From: CAYPEL01 sp036479985
GTDB taxonomy: Bacteria > Pseudomonadota > Gammaproteobacteria > DSM-19610
NCBI GenBank assembly: GCA_965224815.1
Contig: CBDDAF010000003.1
Span: 2,108,001-2,172,000 of the forward strand
Direction: 5' to 3'
DNA length: 64,000 nt
Program-made: the position numbers and the translations under genes
Part shown: in pieces, positions 27,633 to 36,781 of the stretch
Position numbering within the stretch: the first letter of the stretch is position 1
Layout: every line of letters starts with the position of its first letter
Notes under the pieces: model-generated
Databases searched by the model: none
What the model was told of the DNA's origin: nothing
The model's input: the letters and a program-made list of their open reading frames with translations, nothing else

Positions 27633-28456
27633 TGTTCCAGTCTTTGTTTGCTTTACCGATTGCAGCACTTATAGAAGCCGGCATATTTCTTGTGCTGTAT
27701 TTCCTGACGCCTATGGGTAGCCGTGCAACTGCATTATTAGTGGCATTTTTATCACTGACGACGTTGTATGGATACAGTTTTATACGTTGGCCGGGTATCG
27801 ATGTGTTGGCTATGTATACTGCAGTATTATTAGTAACGGCTTACCTGTTGGCTATTATCGCCAGTGTTAGAGAAAAAAGGCGTAGTCAGGGTATTAAATC
27901 AGGAGCCTGGTTTCATTGGGCGCCGATGGCGTTGGTTGTGTTTTTTCTGGTCTTGTTTGCCGCCGACAGTCTGTTTGTGTTTGTCTCAAAAGACGGTTTG
28001 CCACAACCTATAGCGCATTGGTTGCTGCCTGATGCGGATAAGGAAACAAAAATACGATCTGCTTTCCCCGGTACCGTGCATCGAGATTTCCAGAAAAAAG
28101 AAGCTTTGTATAACGCCTACCTGGATCAGGTAAAACGGCAAAAAATACTGGGTTGGCAAATAAAAAAAGGTTGGCTAGGCAGGCCGGCTGTTGATCATGA
28201 AGCTGTCTTTCAGGTTGCGGTAACAGATCGGCAGGGTGAACCGGTTGTCGGTGCCACGATAAGTGGTTTGTATCAACGCCCGGCAGATAGCCGTCTTGAT
28301 CAGACTTTCCAGATGCGTGAAACTGATATCGGTGTTTACCAGGTCAGTCTGGTAATGCCGGAGCCCGGACAGTGGGATCTAACTTTGTTTATACAAAGAG
28401 GTGATCAGCGGCATGAGTTGCACGCAAAAACGTCAGTGGATGATGTACAGGAATAG
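27632..28456 (+). CDS. FixH-like protein with an extra N-terminal membrane domain
   Basis: The C-terminal half looks like FixH/CcoH: one membrane helix (WAPMALVVFFLVLFAADS), then a periplasmic domain with EALYNAYLDQV and a beta-sandwich with GVYQVSLVMPEPGQWDL. Before it there are three additional hydrophobic segments in the first 85 residues, making 274 residues against about 160-180 for ordinary FixH. Position after ccoG and before ccoI is the usual FixH position. The extra domain may be a fusion with a separate small membrane protein. Confidence 0.8.
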   Translation: MFQSLFALPIAALIEAGIFLVLYFLTPMGSRATALLVAFLSLTTLYGYSFIRWPGIDVLAMYTAVLLVTAYLLAIIASVREKRRSQGIKSGAWFHWAPMALVVFFLVLFAADSLFVFVSKDGLPQPIAHWLLPDADKETKIRSAFPGTVHRDFQKKEALYNAYLDQVKRQKILGWQIKKGWLGRPAVDHEAVFQVAVTDRQGEPVVGATISGLYQRPADSRLDQTFQMRETDIGVYQVSLVMPEPGQWDLTLFIQRGDQRHELHAKTSVDDVQE

Positions 28457-28521
28457 GGTAAGTTGTTAATTTGGATTTTAAATATATGGATGAATGCTTA
28501 TCGCCGAAAGTAATTCAAATA

Positions 28522-28627
28522 GTCCCCTCCCCCTCAGGGGGAGGGACAGGGAGAGGGAATTAGATAAAAGCAACTGCCTTTAATTATACCCCCTCTCCCC
28601 AACCCTCTCCCTGAGGGAGAGGGGGGT
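28522..28627. repeat. CCCCTCCCC element, copy C
   Basis: A full-length copy with spacer AGATAAAAGCAACTGCC shared with copy E. It ends only 5 bases before the ccoI start codon, and its terminal GAGGGGGG sits at the right distance to act as the Shine-Dalgarno sequence. Confidence 0.9.
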
Positions 28628-28632
28628 TTTAG

Positions 28633-31083
28633 ATGTGTCGTATTCTCAGGTATTCATTTTTGACAGCACATAACCAACAAAACTGTTTTCACTGCGGTCT
28701 GCCAGTACCCAAGGGCAGTCATTACGTTGTCGAAATCAACAATGCACAACAACCCATGTGCTGCCCCGGTTGTCAGGCGGTCGCGCAAGCTATTGTCGAC
28801 AATGGGCTGACTGATTATTACCGGCATCGAACTACCAGTGCGCAGCAAGGCGAGTCACTGATTCCCGAAGAGCTGGCCGATATGCAGCTCTACGACCGCG
28901 ATGATCTGCAACAGAGTTTTGTACGAGAAACCGGTGGCGAGGAGCGCGAGGCATCACTGATTCTGGAAGGCATAGTGTGTGCCGCCTGCGTCTGGTTAAA
29001 CGAACGTCACGTAAAGTCGTTGCCCGGTGTGCTGGATTTTCAGATTAATTATTCAACCCACCGTGCCCGGGTTAGTTGGGATAACAAGCAGATTCATCTC
29101 AGTGGTATTCTCAAAGCTATCCATGCTATCGGTTACCAGGCACATCCGTTTGATCCGGGACGTCAGGAACAGGTTTTTAAAACGGAAAAAATACGTGCCT
29201 TGCGTCGACTCGCAGTTGCCGGTTTGGGAATGGTGCAAGTCATGATGTTTGCGGTTGCACTTTACGCCGGTGAAGGTGATGGTATGAGCAATGATGTTCG
29301 GCAGTTCCTGCGCTGGATCAGTTTATTACTCACCACACCGGTCGTATTATTTGCCGCAAAACCATTTTTCACCAGTGCATGGCGTGACTTAAAACGTTTC
29401 CAACTGGGTATGGACGTTCCAGTTTCACTGGCTATTGGCGGTGCTTATCTTGCCAGTACCTGGGCAACCTTCACGGGCCACGGTGATGTCTATTTCGATT
29501 CAGTCAACATGTTTACATTTTTCCTGTTAACCGGACGTTATCTGGAAATGACGGCGCGTCACCGCGCCGGACAAGCTGCCGAGGAACTTGTAAAGTTATT
29601 GCCGGCGACAGCAACGCGCCTGGATGATAACGGTGAACAGCGTGTACCCGTTGCTGAACTTGGACTGGGTGACCGGGTAGTGATCAAACCCGGAGAATCT
29701 GTTCCTGCGGATGGCATGATTATCAACGGTATCAGTTTGGTGGATGAATCATTATTGACCGGTGAAAGCCTGCCCGTTCGAAGGCAAGTGGGTATGCAAC
29801 TGACCGGTGGTACATTGAATACCGAAAGTCCACTCATCATGCGTGTTGATAAATTAGGCGAAGACACCGTGTTGTCTTCTATTGTGCGATTACTGGATCG
29901 GGCGCAATCTGAAAAACCTTCTCTGGCAAAATTGGCTGATAAAGTAGCTGGCTGGTTTGTAGCAGCTTTGCTCATCATCGCCACCGGTGTCGCACTTTGG
30001 TGGTGGCAATACGATCCGCAACAGGCATTTCGTGTGACCTTGTCTGTTCTTGTGGTCACTTGTCCCTGTGCCTTGTCGTTGGCGACACCGGCGGCATTGA
30101 CTGCAGCAACCGGTGCGCTAACCCGGTTGGGTGTATTAACCACGCGCGGTCATGCGCTTGAAACATTGGCGCGCGTAACGCATATGATATTTGATAAGAC
30201 CGGTACCTTGACCGAAGGCCGGTTACAAGTAGCAGATACACTATTACTAGGCGACAAGAATGAGGAAGCATGTCTGCATATTGCAGCTTCACTTGAGCAA
30301 TTTTCGGAGCATCCCGTTGCACAGGCTTTGTTAAATACGGTGACTGCGCGGTTGCCAATAATCGGCAGTATATCAACACCCGGTCGAGGCATTGAAGGCC
30401 ATATAAAGGGCCTGCGTTATCGGATTGGTACGGCAGATTACGTTGCAGAAATAACCGGTCCGATTGAGCCGAAAACATCTGTGACTACAGCTCATACTCA
30501 AGTTTATCTGGGCAGCGATAATCACTGCCTGGCCATTTTTTCACTGGCAGATAACTTGCGAAGCAATGCACGTGACACCTTACGCGATCTGAATGAATTA
30601 GACATACAAACGGAGTTGCTAAGTGGTGATCAGACAGAAGCTGTCCAGGCCATCGCAGAACAGGCCGGTATAAAAACAATGCTGGCACGCTGCCAACCGC
30701 AGGACAAGCTCGATCATATCCGCAAACTGCAACAGCAAGATGCCGTCGTCGCCATGATCGGTGACGGCATTAATGATGCGCCGGTTCTTGCGGGCGCAGA
30801 AGTGTCGGTGGCTATGGGCGGTGGTACCCAGCTTGCTCACGCCAGTGCAGACATGGTGCTGTTGTCCGAGCAATTACCGCATCTGGTGGACGCTGTAAAA
30901 ATGGCGCGCAGAACCCGCCGGGTAATCGGGCAAAATCTACTCTGGGCATTGGTTTATAATAGTGTGGCACTACCCTTGGCGGCGGCTGGCTGGATTTCAC
31001 CCTGGATGGCAGCATTTGGTATGTCCGCCAGCTCACTGGTAGTTGTGCTTAATGCCTTGCGTTTGAGAAATACCGGAGTCTGA
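28633..31083 (+). CDS. ccoI: Copper-transporting P-type ATPase for cbb3 assembly
   Basis: CcoI (FixI/CopA2) exports copper that is used to build the cbb3 CuB site. In order: an N-terminal CFHCG and CCPGC zinc-type region, a heavy-metal domain with CAAC, six to eight membrane helices, the TGES actuator loop, the metal site CPCALSLATPAAL, the phosphorylation site DKTGTLTEG, and the hinge GDGINDAPVL. Length 816 is normal. The start is 5 bases after a repeat element. The end leaves 4 bases before ccoS. Confidence 0.96.
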   Translation: MCRILRYSFLTAHNQQNCFHCGLPVPKGSHYVVEINNAQQPMCCPGCQAVAQAIVDNGLTDYYRHRTTSAQQGESLIPEELADMQLYDRDDLQQSFVRETGGEEREASLILEGIVCAACVWLNERHVKSLPGVLDFQINYSTHRARVSWDNKQIHLSGILKAIHAIGYQAHPFDPGRQEQVFKTEKIRALRRLAVAGLGMVQVMMFAVALYAGEGDGMSNDVRQFLRWISLLLTTPVVLFAAKPFFTSAWRDLKRFQLGMDVPVSLAIGGAYLASTWATFTGHGDVYFDSVNMFTFFLLTGRYLEMTARHRAGQAAEELVKLLPATATRLDDNGEQRVPVAELGLGDRVVIKPGESVPADGMIINGISLVDESLLTGESLPVRRQVGMQLTGGTLNTESPLIMRVDKLGEDTVLSSIVRLLDRAQSEKPSLAKLADKVAGWFVAALLIIATGVALWWWQYDPQQAFRVTLSVLVVTCPCALSLATPAALTAATGALTRLGVLTTRGHALETLARVTHMIFDKTGTLTEGRLQVADTLLLGDKNEEACLHIAASLEQFSEHPVAQALLNTVTARLPIIGSISTPGRGIEGHIKGLRYRIGTADYVAEITGPIEPKTSVTTAHTQVYLGSDNHCLAIFSLADNLRSNARDTLRDLNELDIQTELLSGDQTEAVQAIAEQAGIKTMLARCQPQDKLDHIRKLQQQDAVVAMIGDGINDAPVLAGAEVSVAMGGGTQLAHASADMVLLSEQLPHLVDAVKMARRTRRVIGQNLLWALVYNSVALPLAAAGWISPWMAAFGMSASSLVVVLNALRLRNTGV

Positions 31084-31087
31084 CTCA

Positions 31088-31279
31088 ATGAAAATTCTTT
31101 ACCTGTTGATTCCACTGAGCCTGCTTATTATGGGTATCGCTATCTGGGCTTTCCTGTGGGCAATTCGTAGCGGCCAGTATGATGATATGGAAGGGCCAGC
31201 GCACCGGATATTAATGGATGATGACGATCCACTAGTTCCGGGTGGTAAACAGGATTCGAAAGACAGTGAAGAATCTTGA
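31088..31279 (+). CDS. ccoS: cbb3-type oxidase assembly protein CcoS
   Basis: A 63-residue protein has one membrane helix (LLIPLSLLIMGIAIWAFLWAI) and the family segment SGQYDDMEGPAHRIL. CcoS is needed for cofactor insertion into cbb3. It is the last clear gene of the cco region. Confidence 0.95.
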   Translation: MKILYLLIPLSLLIMGIAIWAFLWAIRSGQYDDMEGPAHRILMDDDDPLVPGGKQDSKDSEES

Positions 31280-31339
31280 AGCACGGCCGTCAGTAAGATA
31301 AGCTATTGCTAATATTAAAACGGTATCACAGGTCTCGCC

Positions 31340-31432
31340 ATGTTTACGTTTCAGGGTTTCCCCATGTTTATAGTTATTGTGTTGGTGGTAGCCGCCTGGC
31401 TGAGTTTTCTCTCGGTTATCTTTGCGGGCTAG
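31340..31432 (+). CDS. Possible 30-residue membrane peptide after ccoS
   Basis: A short frame begins MFTFQGFPMF and continues as one hydrophobic helix (IVIVLVVAAWLSFLSVIF) to a TAG. The composition is that of a real single-pass membrane peptide, and it lies 60 bases after ccoS on the same strand. There is no clear Shine-Dalgarno sequence, so it may be chance. Confidence 0.35.
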   Translation: MFTFQGFPMFIVIVLVVAAWLSFLSVIFAG

Positions 31433-31437
31433 ACTAA

Positions 31438-31578
31438 GGAACCTCTGATTAATTAGCGAGAATCTGTAGGAGCGGCTTCAGCCGCGAAGAGCAACAACGC
31501 CCCTTTCGCAGCTAAAGCCGCTCCTACAGATTATGCACTGTTCAAAATAACAGGATGCGTGACACATCAGAGATTCTC
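31438..31578. repeat. REP-like nested element, copy 3 (most complete)
   Basis: The inner hairpin is 31461-31532 (AATCTGTAGGAGCGGC and its complement). Outer ends CCTCTGAT at 31441-31449 and ATCAGAG near 31566 are themselves complementary, so the whole unit of about 140 bases is an inverted repeat within an inverted repeat. This copy is a good reference for the family. Confidence 0.88.
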
Positions 31579-31590
31579 TAAGTGTGCACA

Positions 31591-31626
31591 TAAAAACGGC
31601 CCTCATAATAGAGGGCCGATATTTTA
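31591..31626 (-). terminator. Intrinsic terminator of rpoH
   Basis: An 8-bp stem CGGCCCTC and its complement with a 6-base loop is followed, on the minus strand, by TTTTTA. It lies 25 bases after the rpoH stop. Confidence 0.9.
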
Positions 31627-31650
31627 TTTAGTGTAGTAATTTCTTGCTTA

Positions 31651-32517
31651 TCAAGCCACAAGCATTTTCTGTAATTTCTTAATCGCATTGCTTTCCAGCT
31701 GACGAATCCGTTCTGCAGAGATGCTGTACTGCCTGGCCAGTTCATGCAAAGTGGTTTTTTCTTCCGCCAACCAGCGTTTCTGTAAAATCACCTGGCTGCG
31801 TTCATCAAGTTGACTTAATGCTTCGTTCAAACGGTTCCGGCTGTCTTCACTCCAGTCGCTGGCTTCCAGCTCTTTGGCAGGATCCAGACTGTTTTCAGTC
31901 TGTAGATAGGCGGAGGGTGTCCAGGCGTGGTCATCATCATCCTTTGAATCCAACGGATCAAAGGAGATATCCTGGCCACTCAGACGTTTTTCCATTTCCA
32001 GGACATTTTCTGGCGTAACCCCCAGATCATTCGCAACATTTTCGACTTCTTCCTGGCTGAACCATCCCAGGCGTTTTTTGGAGCTGCGCAGATTAAAAAA
32101 CAGTTTGCGTTGAGCTTTGGTGGTAGCGATTTTGACAATACGCCAGTTGCGCAGAATAAACTCGTGCATCTCTGCGCGAATCCAGTGCACGGCAAAAGAG
32201 ACCAGGCGAACACCCACGGTTGGATCAAAGCGCTTGACGGCTTTCATTAAACCGATGCCGCCTTCCTGAATCAGATCGGCCATCGGCAGGCCATAACCTT
32301 TATAGCCGCGAGCAATGTGGACCACAAAACGCAAATGCGAGACGACCAGCTTACGCGCTGCTGCCAGGTCGTTTTGATCGCGAAAATGTACTGCTAACTC
32401 GCGTTCATCTTCGACACTCAGAACCGGAATCTGTCTCACCTGGCGCAGATATGCATCCAGGCTGTCGCTGGGAGCGGGCAGATTCATCGATTGGGTCAGG
32501 GCTATTGCGTTCGACAT
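31651..32517 (-). CDS. rpoH: Heat-shock sigma factor RpoH (sigma-32)
   Basis: RpoH directs RNA polymerase to heat-shock promoters. Region 2 is seen as DLIQEGGIGLMKAVKRFDP, the sigma-32-specific RpoH box as QRKLFFNLR, and region 4 as the C-terminal helix-turn-helix with SAERIRQLESNAIKKL. Length 288 is normal. AAAGGA lies 9 bases before the ATG. A perfect CIRCE element lies 37 bases upstream of the start, so transcription is probably repressed by HrcA. In many gammaproteobacteria rpoH follows ftsX directly; here a rhomboid gene on the other strand intervenes. Confidence 0.97.
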   Translation of the reverse strand: MSNAIALTQSMNLPAPSDSLDAYLRQVRQIPVLSVEDERELAVHFRDQNDLAAARKLVVSHLRFVVHIARGYKGYGLPMADLIQEGGIGLMKAVKRFDPTVGVRLVSFAVHWIRAEMHEFILRNWRIVKIATTKAQRKLFFNLRSSKKRLGWFSQEEVENVANDLGVTPENVLEMEKRLSGQDISFDPLDSKDDDDHAWTPSAYLQTENSLDPAKELEASDWSEDSRNRLNEALSQLDERSQVILQKRWLAEEKTTLHELARQYSISAERIRQLESNAIKKLQKMLVA

Positions 32518-32553
32518 GGTGTGTCGTCCTTTTAATAAATTTATGGCTGAATT

Positions 32554-32580
32554 TTAGCACTCGAAGCATAAGAGTGCTAA
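32554..32580. promoter_or_regulatory. CIRCE operator (HrcA-binding) upstream of rpoH
   Basis: TTAGCACTC, nine bases, GAGTGCTAA is an exact match to the CIRCE consensus. It lies in the 5-prime leader or core promoter of rpoH, ending 37 bases before its start codon. HrcA binding here would put the heat-shock sigma factor under heat-inactivated repression. Confidence 0.92.
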
Positions 32581-32796
32581 TTACCCGGAAAGTTCCATTT
32601 AATACAACAAGTTAAATTCATTAATGTTTTTTAGCGGCGGAAATAAGGAGGGCTTAAGGCCTATTGCCATAATAAAAATATGGTAATAAATCGAAATCAA
32701 CTCTAATAAATTAACGAACCTGGTTTGGTAGCCGTAACACTGCACAACGTGAAAACAACGCCTAACTAACAATATATAACTATAAATTGAGTTGCT

Positions 32797-33768
32797 ATGT
32801 TATTTATACCCTTCCGCGCTGATATTGGTTTGTTGCGCATTCCATTTTTGACCATATTGATTTGTATTGCCTGCCTGGTAATTTATTACGGGCAGCACAG
32901 TAATGAAAAAAAGGTCGTAACAGCGTCGGAACAATATTGTCAGACCAAAGGCCCTGTCATGTGGCGCATGGTGCTGCAGCGCACAAATGGTGAGTCAAGT
33001 ACAAAATCCTGCCTGCAGATGATGTGGGAGATTCATATCTCAGACGATAGTGCGGCTGAAATTAATAAATATTCAGACAAGGGCGCGCCGATTGCCGGAA
33101 TGACGAAAGCATCGGATAAAAAACTCAAGTACGGTGTAATCGAAGCGCGTTACAAAAGTTTTACCAGGAACGTACCGCAATACGATACCAAAGAATTATG
33201 GTATCAACCGGCCAGTTGGGATGTCTGGGCCATGATCACTTCCAGTTTTTCACACGGTAGCTGGGATCATGTTATTGGCAATCTGTTTTTCTTTTTTGCT
33301 TTTTCAGCAACGGTAGAAATTATTCTGGGATCGATCGGATATCTTGGTGTGATCTTGATCTTAAGTCTCGGAACCAATACTTTTTATTCGCTGATTATGA
33401 TGGCAAGACCCGATGCGATGCCTACTGTGGGTTTGTCGGGTGTTGTTATGGGTGTTATGGCGCTCTTTGTTTATCTGATGCCGACAGGGAAGATACGCTG
33501 TTTTATCTGGTTTCTATTGTTTATCCGAATTATTTCAGTGCCCGCCTGGATTCTGGCTGGCTGGTATATCGGTTGGGATGTTTATGAACTGCTTTCATCG
33601 GATGAAATGTCAGGTATTAATTTAATAGCGCATGTGAGTGGTGCTGCGATAGGCTATTTAACCGGGGTGATACTGTTTCGTAAGCAGCGCCAACAAACCC
33701 GGGAAGACCTGGCGGACATGAAGCAGAGTCAGCAGGATAATAAGATTTTGGCGGCCTGGCTGAAATAA
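32797..33768 (+). CDS. Rhomboid family intramembrane serine protease
   Basis: Rhomboids cleave substrates inside the membrane. The catalytic serine is in GLSGVVMG (GxSG), the catalytic histidine in HVSGAAIGYLTG, and the structural HxxxN in HVIGN. A first helix (LLRIPFLTILICIACLVIYY) is followed by a ~100-residue cytoplasmic or periplasmic insertion before the core, so the protein at 323 residues is longer than a minimal rhomboid. It is divergent from rpoH and interrupts the usual ftsX-rpoH neighbourhood. Confidence 0.93.
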   Translation: MLFIPFRADIGLLRIPFLTILICIACLVIYYGQHSNEKKVVTASEQYCQTKGPVMWRMVLQRTNGESSTKSCLQMMWEIHISDDSAAEINKYSDKGAPIAGMTKASDKKLKYGVIEARYKSFTRNVPQYDTKELWYQPASWDVWAMITSSFSHGSWDHVIGNLFFFFAFSATVEIILGSIGYLGVILILSLGTNTFYSLIMMARPDAMPTVGLSGVVMGVMALFVYLMPTGKIRCFIWFLLFIRIISVPAWILAGWYIGWDVYELLSSDEMSGINLIAHVSGAAIGYLTGVILFRKQRQQTREDLADMKQSQQDNKILAAWLK

Positions 33769-33806
33769 AAGCCTTGATCAGAGTTTACGTAACGAGTTTC
33801 TACTTA

Positions 33807-33944
33807 AATCGTCATTGCGAGGAACGCAGTGACGAAGCAAACCCTAGGCTATGTAATATGAACATGGGATTGCCGCGCTGTGCTCGCGCCCTGAAGAATG
33901 ACGCAGTCATCCTGAGGAAGTACTCCTGGGGTGCAATGACGATT
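33807..33944. repeat. MITE-like element with 12-bp terminal inverted repeats
   Basis: The ends AATCGTCATTGC (33807-33818) and GCAATGACGATT (33933-33944) are exact complements about 114 bases apart. Internal segments CGAGGAACGCAGTGACGAAG and GGATTGCCGCGCTGTGCTCG are typical of a repeat seen widely in bacterial genomes. It fills the gap between the rhomboid and ftsX stop codons. Confidence 0.82.
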
Positions 33945-33958
33945 AAATTATAGCTGTC

Positions 33959-34876
33959 TTAATTTTCTAAATGCCGTCCTACGGCTATCCATGAACCTAG
34001 CAGGCCCAATAAACTTCCAGTAAAAAATAGTGTGAAAGACTCAGAAATTGATAGCGCATTGAGTTGATAGGCGCTGTCATATAATCCGGCTAGATTTTTA
34101 ACCGGATTGCTGAGAAACAGGAAGGCAGTTTGTATGAGTAACCATGCCAGCAGTGATCCAATCAGGCCATACCAGAGACCACTATAGAGAAAAGGGCGTC
34201 TGACAAAACCATTAGTAGCGCCGACCAGTTGGGTGATTCTAATTTCGTCTTTGCGGCTCTGTATTTCCAGTCGTATGGTGTTGCCAATTATCAACAGCAC
34301 AGCCAGCCCCAGTAAACCGGCGATTAATCCGATACCTTGTTTTATCAGTTGAAGAATAGCATTGAGACGTTTTACCCATTGCAGATCGAGTTGTGCAATA
34401 TCAACATCGGGTAGTGCTTTAAGTTTTTCTAGTAGCTTGCTGATGTTGTCAGGATCAGAAAATTGCGCAGCAGGTTTAACGGCTATGACCGGTGGCAGTG
34501 GATTCTCTTCAAGAATATCCAAAGCATCACCAAAACCTGATCGGGAGCGGAATTCTTCCAGCGCCTGATCGGGTGTGATCATCTGGATGGCTTCGATCTC
34601 TTGCCATTGTTTGAACTGATCGGCAAGATTTTGTGTTTGTTCAGCGCTGGTCTGTTGTTTCAGAAATAATGAGATTGTAGTGTCGCCGTCCCAATGCGTA
34701 CTCAATCGTTGTAGATTATTGGTGAGTAAATATAAGGCAGACGGTAAGGCAAGTGCGATGGCAATTACCGCGGTGGTCATTAATGAAGCCATGGGGTCTT
34801 TCATTAATCGGCCGAGGCTATTGAGGGCAACCTGGGCATGGCGGGTTATATAAGTATGTAAAGCCGAAGGCAGCAT
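33959..34876 (-). CDS. ftsX: Cell division ABC-like permease FtsX
   Basis: FtsX with FtsE couples the divisome to peptidoglycan hydrolases. Four membrane helices are seen, one near residue 35 and three in the C-terminal half, with a periplasmic loop between the first two. Length 305 is normal. The start is 2 bases after the ftsE stop. Confidence 0.95.
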   Translation of the reverse strand: MLPSALHTYITRHAQVALNSLGRLMKDPMASLMTTAVIAIALALPSALYLLTNNLQRLSTHWDGDTTISLFLKQQTSAEQTQNLADQFKQWQEIEAIQMITPDQALEEFRSRSGFGDALDILEENPLPPVIAVKPAAQFSDPDNISKLLEKLKALPDVDIAQLDLQWVKRLNAILQLIKQGIGLIAGLLGLAVLLIIGNTIRLEIQSRKDEIRITQLVGATNGFVRRPFLYSGLWYGLIGSLLAWLLIQTAFLFLSNPVKNLAGLYDSAYQLNALSISESFTLFFTGSLLGLLGSWIAVGRHLEN

Positions 34877-34877
34877 G

Positions 34878-35549
34878 TCAGTGAAGATCGCTCCCGTTAT
34901 CCTGAATTTGTCCTTCGTGCAAGGTTAGTTGTGAATAAGGTAAACGCGAAATAAGTTCAATGTCGTGGCTGGCAATCATGACCGTTACGCCGACCTGGTT
35001 GAACTGTGCGAACAGTTTCATAATTTCCCACGACAGTTCGGGGTCCAGATTACCCGTCGGTTCATCAGCGAGCAGAATTTTAGGTTTGTTAACCACAGCC
35101 CGGGCGATGCCAACGCGCTGCTGTTCGCCACCAGATAAGGTAATTGGTATAGCGCGCTCCTTATCCAGTAAACCCACTTTGTCGAGAGAAGCACGTACCC
35201 GGCGGCCAATATCCTGGTGCCGGTAACCAGCGATAATTAATGGCAAAGCCACATTATCAAAAACAGTACGGTCAAACAGTAACTGGTGATCCTGAAAAAT
35301 CATACCGATGTTACGGCGGATAAACGGAATACGCCGCTTGCGAACTTTCGTCAGGTTTTCACCATCGATGTACAGCTGCCCGCGGGTGACAGGTTCAATT
35401 AATGCAATCAGTTTAAGCAGGCTGCTTTTACCGGCACCGGAATGGCCAGTCAGAAAAGCCATACTACCTGCTTCAAGCTGCAGGTTAATGGTTTTTAAAA
35501 CATCACCACTGCCAGGGTAGCGTTTACAGACATTATCAAAGCGGATCAT
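34878..35549 (-). CDS. ftsE: Cell division ATP-binding protein FtsE
   Basis: The 223-residue ATPase has Walker A GHSGAGKSS, signature LSGGEQQRVGIARA and Walker B ILLADEPTGNLD. It is the ATPase partner of FtsX, which follows after 1 base. A repeat element separates it from ftsY. Confidence 0.97.
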   Translation of the reverse strand: MIRFDNVCKRYPGSGDVLKTINLQLEAGSMAFLTGHSGAGKSSLLKLIALIEPVTRGQLYIDGENLTKVRKRRIPFIRRNIGMIFQDHQLLFDRTVFDNVALPLIIAGYRHQDIGRRVRASLDKVGLLDKERAIPITLSGGEQQRVGIARAVVNKPKILLADEPTGNLDPELSWEIMKLFAQFNQVGVTVMIASHDIELISRLPYSQLTLHEGQIQDNGSDLH

Positions 35550-35569
35550 GGTTTTTTGTTGGGCGTCTG

Positions 35570-35665
35570 GTTTTTCATTTAAACTGTAGGAGCGGCTTTA
35601 GCCGCGATGGGTTGCAGCGTTCATCGCGGCTAAAGCCGCTCCTACAGATGCTGCACTACTGAATA
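35570..35665. repeat. REP-like nested element, copy 4
   Basis: The core 35584-35647 starts CTGTAGGAGCGGCTTTAG and ends with its complement. Outer arms are only partly conserved here. It lies between ftsE and ftsY and is likely transcribed. Confidence 0.83.
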
Positions 35666-35702
35666 AGATTTGGCGATCTTGGCGGCTAAAAAAAATAAAC
35701 AT

Positions 35703-36686
35703 CTAACCACCAGGTTCAAACAAAGCCTCAACAAATTCCTCCGCATCAAACGGTCGTAAATCTTCAATTGCTTCTCCGATACCAATAAAACGAATCGGAA
35801 TACCCAATTTTTCAGCCAGCGCAAACAACATACCCCCCTTAGCAGTGCCGTCGAGTTTAGTCAGGGTAATACCGGTCAGGCCAATCAGGTCATGAAATTC
35901 CTGCGCCTGGTTCAAAGCATTCTGTCCGGTGCCTGCATCGACGACCAGCATCGCTTCATGCGGTGCGGCAGCGTCTAGTTTCTGGATGACACGTTTAATT
36001 TTTTTCAATTCTTCCATTAGATTTGACTGGGTATGCAACCGGCCGGCTGTGTCCGCAATGAGCACATCAATATTGCGGGCTTTGGCCGCTTCCAGTGCGT
36101 CGTAAATAACCGATGCGGAATCAGCCCCGGTCTGTTGGGCTATAACCGGAATATTATTCCGTTCACCCCATACCTGAAGCTGTTCAACGGCCGCCGCTCG
36201 GAAAGTATCACCCGCCGCCAGCATCACACTTTGCCCGCCATCCTGCAGTAAACGGGCAATCTTGCCAATGGTAGTAGTTTTACCCACACCATTGATGCCA
36301 ACCATTAAAATAACAAACGGTTTGTGTTCGTCAGTAATGATTAACGGTTTGGAGACAGGTGCCAGCAATGCCTGCATATCCTCTTTCAAGGCGGCCATTA
36401 AGGCATCTGCATCGCTGAGTTGTTTGCGCGCTATTCGCTGGGTAAGATCCTTTATAATGGTAGCGGTGGCTTCCACACCGACATCCGCGACCAGTAGCTG
36501 GGTTTCCAGCTCTTCCATCAACTCGTCGTTGATTTCCTTGTGGCCCAACACCAGATTGGCAACGCCATCGGTCAGATTGCCACGGGTCCGTGACAAACCG
36601 GCTTTCAGACGGCCGAATAAACCAGATTTTCCCCCGGATTTGGAGGATTGTTCAGATTCTGACCGCTTTTTTCCGAAACCAAACAT
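35703..36686 (-). CDS. ftsY: Signal recognition particle receptor FtsY
   Basis: FtsY docks ribosome-SRP complexes to the membrane. GTPase motifs are GINGVGKTTTIGK, DTFRAAAVEQL, DTAGRLH and TKLDGTAKGG. The acidic A domain of some FtsY proteins is short here, and the N-terminus (MFGFGKKRSES) is basic. Length 327. Confidence 0.97.
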   Translation of the reverse strand: MFGFGKKRSESEQSSKSGGKSGLFGRLKAGLSRTRGNLTDGVANLVLGHKEINDELMEELETQLLVADVGVEATATIIKDLTQRIARKQLSDADALMAALKEDMQALLAPVSKPLIITDEHKPFVILMVGINGVGKTTTIGKIARLLQDGGQSVMLAAGDTFRAAAVEQLQVWGERNNIPVIAQQTGADSASVIYDALEAAKARNIDVLIADTAGRLHTQSNLMEELKKIKRVIQKLDAAAPHEAMLVVDAGTGQNALNQAQEFHDLIGLTGITLTKLDGTAKGGMLFALAEKLGIPIRFIGIGEAIEDLRPFDAEEFVEALFEPGG

Positions 36687-36781
36687 AACAAACTTTGTCT
36701 TAGGGTGGCCGCTTATCCTATCATCCCCTTTCTATTTGGGTAACCGGTGTTTCGAAACACGAAGTTTTTACGGAGTATTAA

